Part shown: positions 14,278-16,650 of the stretch, one piece after another | Position numbering within the stretch: position 1 is the first letter of the stretch | How the letters are laid out: every line of letters begins with the position of its first letter | From: Anaerolineales bacterium UBA2232 | GTDB taxonomy: Bacteria > Chloroflexota > Anaerolineae > UBA2200 | Assembly: GCA_002348045.1 (NCBI GenBank) | Contig: DDYO01000115.1 | Coordinates: forward strand, 1 to 16,650 | DNA: 16,650 nucleotides | Direction of reading: 5' to 3' | Made by a program: the position numbers and the translations under genes | Notes under the pieces: model-generated | What the model was told of the DNA's origin: nothing | The model's input: the letters and a program-made list of their open reading frames with translations, nothing else | The model's database searches: none

Positions 14278-15828
14278 TCAGCTCTCCGATGGGTCTGTGG
14301 GTTCCAGCAGGTCACCCATCTTCCCTCTGCGGGAAGTCGGGCGACCAAGGGAAAGGAGTGCTCTGAATTCGCCGGCCTTTAGCTCGCCAGAGATCCAGAG
14401 CAGCGCCAGATAAACGCTCCCCAGCATCACATAAGTGGGGGGCAGCCACAAACCCCCAGGAATGGGTAGGCGCGTGAGGGCATAGACGCCCAGGGCCGCT
14501 GCAGCGATGCGTGCAAGGGAAAGCCAATCCAGGGCCACGGCGAACCTGGACATCACGTACGAGCCAGCCATTAGGACCGCCACCGCAGTGGTGCCAACCG
14601 CGGCCAGAGCCGCGCCCTGCGGACCCATGTTTGCGGTCATCGTCCACGTCAGGATCATGCTAATCGGAACCAGAAGCCCAGCAAGCCCAGCAGTCAGCAG
14701 CACCTTCCCGTCGGCGAGCATCGTATTGGCAAAGACCATGTACATGCTGTAGAGACCAGTACTGACGATCAGAAGGTTCAGATAGGGTGCACCGGCCGCA
14801 TAGTCGGCCGGGTAGACCACGGTCAACAGGCGCTCTGAGGTCCCTATCACCACAGCGATTCCGGGGAATAGGCAGAGGGCCATGTAACGGATGGCTGAGC
14901 GCAGGTAGGCTCGCGTCAGGGATACATCCTGAGCTGCGATCGAGCCCGAGACCAAGGGGAACAAGCTCATAGAAAACGCCACCAACAGCAAATTGGGCGC
15001 GCTGCCCAGGTAGTTCGCGGCCACAAAGTAGCCGACCAAGGGCCCATCTGCCACGAGGGCCTTGACGGCCACCAGGCCGATGTTGAGCACGAAATTGCCC
15101 GCCAGGGTGAAACCAATCGTCGGAAGGGCAAAGCTTAGAATGCTGCGGCCGGGGTAGCGAGCCATGGACTGCGCGCTATCGTCTGCAGGGTCTTTAGCGG
15201 CTCTTACTTTGGGGCGCACGAGCCACCATGCGATCAGCCATCCACCCACAGCGCCAACGATGTTGCCCATGAGGGCTCCTGAGACGCCCAGGCCCAGCCA
15301 GACCAGTGCGGCACTACAGAGGAGTTTGATCGCTGCGTAGGCGGCTGTAACCGATCCCTGGGCGCCAAAGTCGCGCATGCCATTCAACACCCCACGATAG
15401 TACATGAATAGCGCCATCCCGATGATGTCCAGGAGGGCCAGTTGCAGCCATCTCGTCATCGAGGGGTCGTTGACCCTTGCGGAGAACCACGGTGCCAGCA
15501 ACCAGGAGGTCACCAGCAGGAGCGCTGCCAAGGCCATCTGCCAGACAAGGCCCGATCGCACGATGGTGCGCAGGGCTCCTGGATCCTGTGCGATGAACCG
15601 CCGGATTGCCCAGGGTACCCCGTTCTGAAGGGCGGCCTCAGTCCAGCCCAGGAGGCCAAGGATGACACCGTACGTGCCAAATTCGGCCGGCAGAAGGGAC
15701 CTGCTGAGCACCGCGTGAAGCAGGTAGCCACACGCGACGAATACGAGTTGGCCAGCCAGGATCCAGGTGGTTCCCCTGGCCAGCGGCGCGGCGGCACGGG
15801 ACGGGCGCTGGGCGACGATAGCAGTCAA
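14278..15828 (-). CDS. Polysaccharide flippase, MOP superfamily (Wzx-like)
   Basis: A 516-residue integral membrane protein with about a dozen or more hydrophobic helices spread over its length, the size and pattern of oligosaccharide flippases of the MATE/MOP superfamily. The N terminus has R-G-T-T-W-I-L-A-G-Q followed by L-L-P-A-E-F-G-T-Y-G, a typical start for this family (helix 1, then a short loop with S-R-x-L-x-P-x-x-F-G). Its expected role is to move a lipid-linked glycan from the cytoplasmic to the outer face of the membrane. The start is taken as TTG at 15828, with GGGGAG at 15836-15841 spaced by 7 bases and 1 base after the acyltransferase stop; a GTG at 15855 would overlap that gene and has a poor ribosome site. 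The gene ends 1 base before the AP-A start. It is strong evidence that the operon builds an exported glycan. Confidence 0.92.
   Translation of the reverse strand: MTAIVAQRPSRAAAPLARGTTWILAGQLVFVACGYLLHAVLSRSLLPAEFGTYGVILGLLGWTEAALQNGVPWAIRRFIAQDPGALRTIVRSGLVWQMALAALLLVTSWLLAPWFSARVNDPSMTRWLQLALLDIIGMALFMYYRGVLNGMRDFGAQGSVTAAYAAIKLLCSAALVWLGLGVSGALMGNIVGAVGGWLIAWWLVRPKVRAAKDPADDSAQSMARYPGRSILSFALPTIGFTLAGNFVLNIGLVAVKALVADGPLVGYFVAANYLGSAPNLLLVAFSMSLFPLVSGSIAAQDVSLTRAYLRSAIRYMALCLFPGIAVVIGTSERLLTVVYPADYAAGAPYLNLLIVSTGLYSMYMVFANTMLADGKVLLTAGLAGLLVPISMILTWTMTANMGPQGAALAAVGTTAVAVLMAGSYVMSRFAVALDWLSLARIAAAALGVYALTRLPIPGGLWLPPTYVMLGSVYLALLWISGELKAGEFRALLSLGRPTSRRGKMGDLLEPTDPSES
14282..14287 (-). promoter_or_regulatory. 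Shine-Dalgarno inside the flippase end, setting the AP-A TTG start
   Basis: GGAGAG on the minus strand sits in the last codons of the flippase, followed by the stop and start in the arrangement TGA-A-TTG. This implies translational coupling of AP-A to the flippase. Confidence 0.7.
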
Positions 15829-15829
15829 T

Positions 15830-16597
15830 TCAATGCTCCCCGGTCTCGGTTCCACGGAATCCCACTACACGCGCCGGCACCCCCAGTGCGATGCCATAGT
15901 CGGGGACGTCCTTGGTCACGACAGCACCCGCACCCACAACCGCTCCATGGCCTATGGTTACCCCTGGCAGGATGATGGCATTCGCGCCCAGCCAGCAGTC
16001 TCGTCCGATGGTGACCTTACCGTAGGCGGTACCCTGATCGCGGATCAAGGTGGCTCGATCCTGGAAGACATGGTTGCCGCTGATAACCTGCACACCCGGG
16101 GACAGCAGGGTGTGCTCGCCGATCTCCACTCCCCCGTTGCCATCGATGTAGCTGCGGGTGTTGATTCCCACGCCGTCATGGACGGTAATGCCACGCTCGC
16201 CCGCCCGCAGAGTGCAGAATCGGGCCAGATGCACCTGGTTACCGATGCGCAAGGCGCTGACCTGTCCGTCAAGGTAGCTATACTGACCAACAAAGACACG
16301 GTCGCCGAGGAATACGCGTCGAGGGACCTGCAACCGGACATCTTCCTCGATCAAGCACGATGATCCGATGGCGCCCAGCACGGTTCGGTACAGGACGCCC
16401 CGCAGAATCGCCGCCCAGATGGTCGGCAATCGTGAGAGCGCGGACAGCACCAGTCCCTGCCAAGCGAACAGAACAATTGAACGCTGGCCAGTGGCGCGTT
16501 CGAGGTAGTTGCCAAAGTTGGCTCGCAGTCCGCCCGGCGGTATGGTGCGCCTAGGCTGGTCATTTCTTTCAGTGCCGAAGCCTTGATCGGCGTTCAT
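15830..16597 (-). CDS. Hexapeptide-repeat (left-handed beta-helix) acyltransferase
   Basis: A 255-residue protein. Residues about 95-245 are an imperfect hexapeptide repeat of the (I/V/L)-G-x-x-x-x kind, for example V-F-L-G-D-R, L-R-I-G-N-Q, V-E-I-G-E-H, V-T-I-G-R-D, W-L-G-A-N-A-I-I-L-P-G-V-T-I-G and V-V-G-A-G-A-V-V-T-K-D-V-P, ending with G-V-P-A-R-V-V-G. This is the signature of sugar O-acetyltransferases of the WcaF/maltose acetyltransferase group, which use acetyl-CoA in the cytosol as trimers. H175 in G-N-H-V-F is the likely catalytic His. The first 75 residues include a hydrophobic segment (about 41-70) that may sit at the membrane. ATG at 16597 overlaps the stop of the upstream gene as ATGA, with a GGGGG stretch about 7 bases before it. 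Its expected job is to acetylate the operon's glycan; the acyl group and position are not determined. Confidence 0.92.
   Translation of the reverse strand: MNADQGFGTERNDQPRRTIPPGGLRANFGNYLERATGQRSIVLFAWQGLVLSALSRLPTIWAAILRGVLYRTVLGAIGSSCLIEEDVRLQVPRRVFLGDRVFVGQYSYLDGQVSALRIGNQVHLARFCTLRAGERGITVHDGVGINTRSYIDGNGGVEIGEHTLLSPGVQVISGNHVFQDRATLIRDQGTAYGKVTIGRDCWLGANAIILPGVTIGHGAVVGAGAVVTKDVPDYGIALGVPARVVGFRGTETGEH
15836..15841 (-). promoter_or_regulatory. Shine-Dalgarno inside the acyltransferase end, setting the flippase TTG start
   Basis: GGGGAG on the minus strand in the last codons of the acyltransferase, followed by TGA-A-TTG. It favours TTG at 15828 over GTG at 15855 as the flippase start and implies coupled translation. 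Confidence 0.65.
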
Positions 16598-16650
16598 GGC
16601 AGACCCCCAAGCAGGAAGCGGATGTACCTGCGCGCATCCTTGGCCAATCC
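16594..16650 (-). CDS. C-terminal end of an upstream gene cut by the window edge
   Basis: Reading leftward from the right edge, 18 codons are open and end at a TGA at 16596-16594 that overlaps the acyltransferase start as ATGA. The encoded end is G-L-A-K-D-A-R-R-Y-I-R-F-L-L-G-G-L-P. The overlap is the main support, since all three frames are open over this short length. The basic and hydrophobic end would suit a glycosyltransferase, but no family can be assigned. Confidence 0.45.
   Translation of the reverse strand, partial: GLAKDARRYIRFLLGGLP

Overview
The window looks like a bacterial chromosome segment of moderately high GC, most likely from a Chloroflexota (Anaerolineae-like) organism. 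That assignment is an inference. It rests on a large secreted protein with Thr/Pro-rich linkers and a short C-terminal W-I-P-M-I-Y-R segment resembling the YLPL-type ends of many Chloroflexota exoproteins, on frequent TTG starts placed by good Shine-Dalgarno sequences, and on the protein families present. No rRNA, tRNA, CRISPR array, transposase or integrase was seen.

Layout. At the left edge (99-1361, + strand) is a lipoprotein with a gluzincin-like protease core whose first zinc-binding His is replaced by Glu. Everything else is on the minus strand, so it is read right to left. At 1387-1707 is a small three-helix membrane protein, at 1884-2732 a DegV/FakB-type fatty-acid-binding protein, and at 2879-5650 a 923-residue secreted protein with seven propeller-like repeats, a DNRLRE-type domain, a Thr/Pro/Ala linker and a PPC domain. 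Two strong palindromes (1751-1786 and 2820-2849) lie in the gaps between these genes.

From 16650 down to 5813 runs a tightly packed set of genes that reads as one polysaccharide or lipid-linked glycan operon. In transcription order these are: the tail of an unknown gene, a hexapeptide-repeat acyltransferase, a MOP-superfamily flippase, an AP-superfamily hydrolase (AP-A), a radical SAM/SPASM protein, a fusion of ATP sulfurylase with a second AP-superfamily domain (AP-B), APS kinase (CysC), a third AP-superfamily protein (AP-C) and a membrane-anchored family 2 glycosyltransferase. Several junctions overlap or nearly touch (ATGA, and TGA-A-TTG twice).

How the genes may work together. ATP sulfurylase makes APS from sulfate and ATP, and CysC converts APS to PAPS. 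No APS/PAPS reductase or sulfite reductase is present, so the PAPS is more likely meant for sulfating a glycan or lipid than for cysteine synthesis. No classical PAPS-dependent sulfotransferase is visible either. Instead there are three apparently cytosolic AP-superfamily enzymes with complete metal-binding sets, one fused in frame to ATP sulfurylase. This sulfate-activation plus AP-superfamily module is the most interesting part of the window; its chemistry is unknown and is treated below as a hypothesis.
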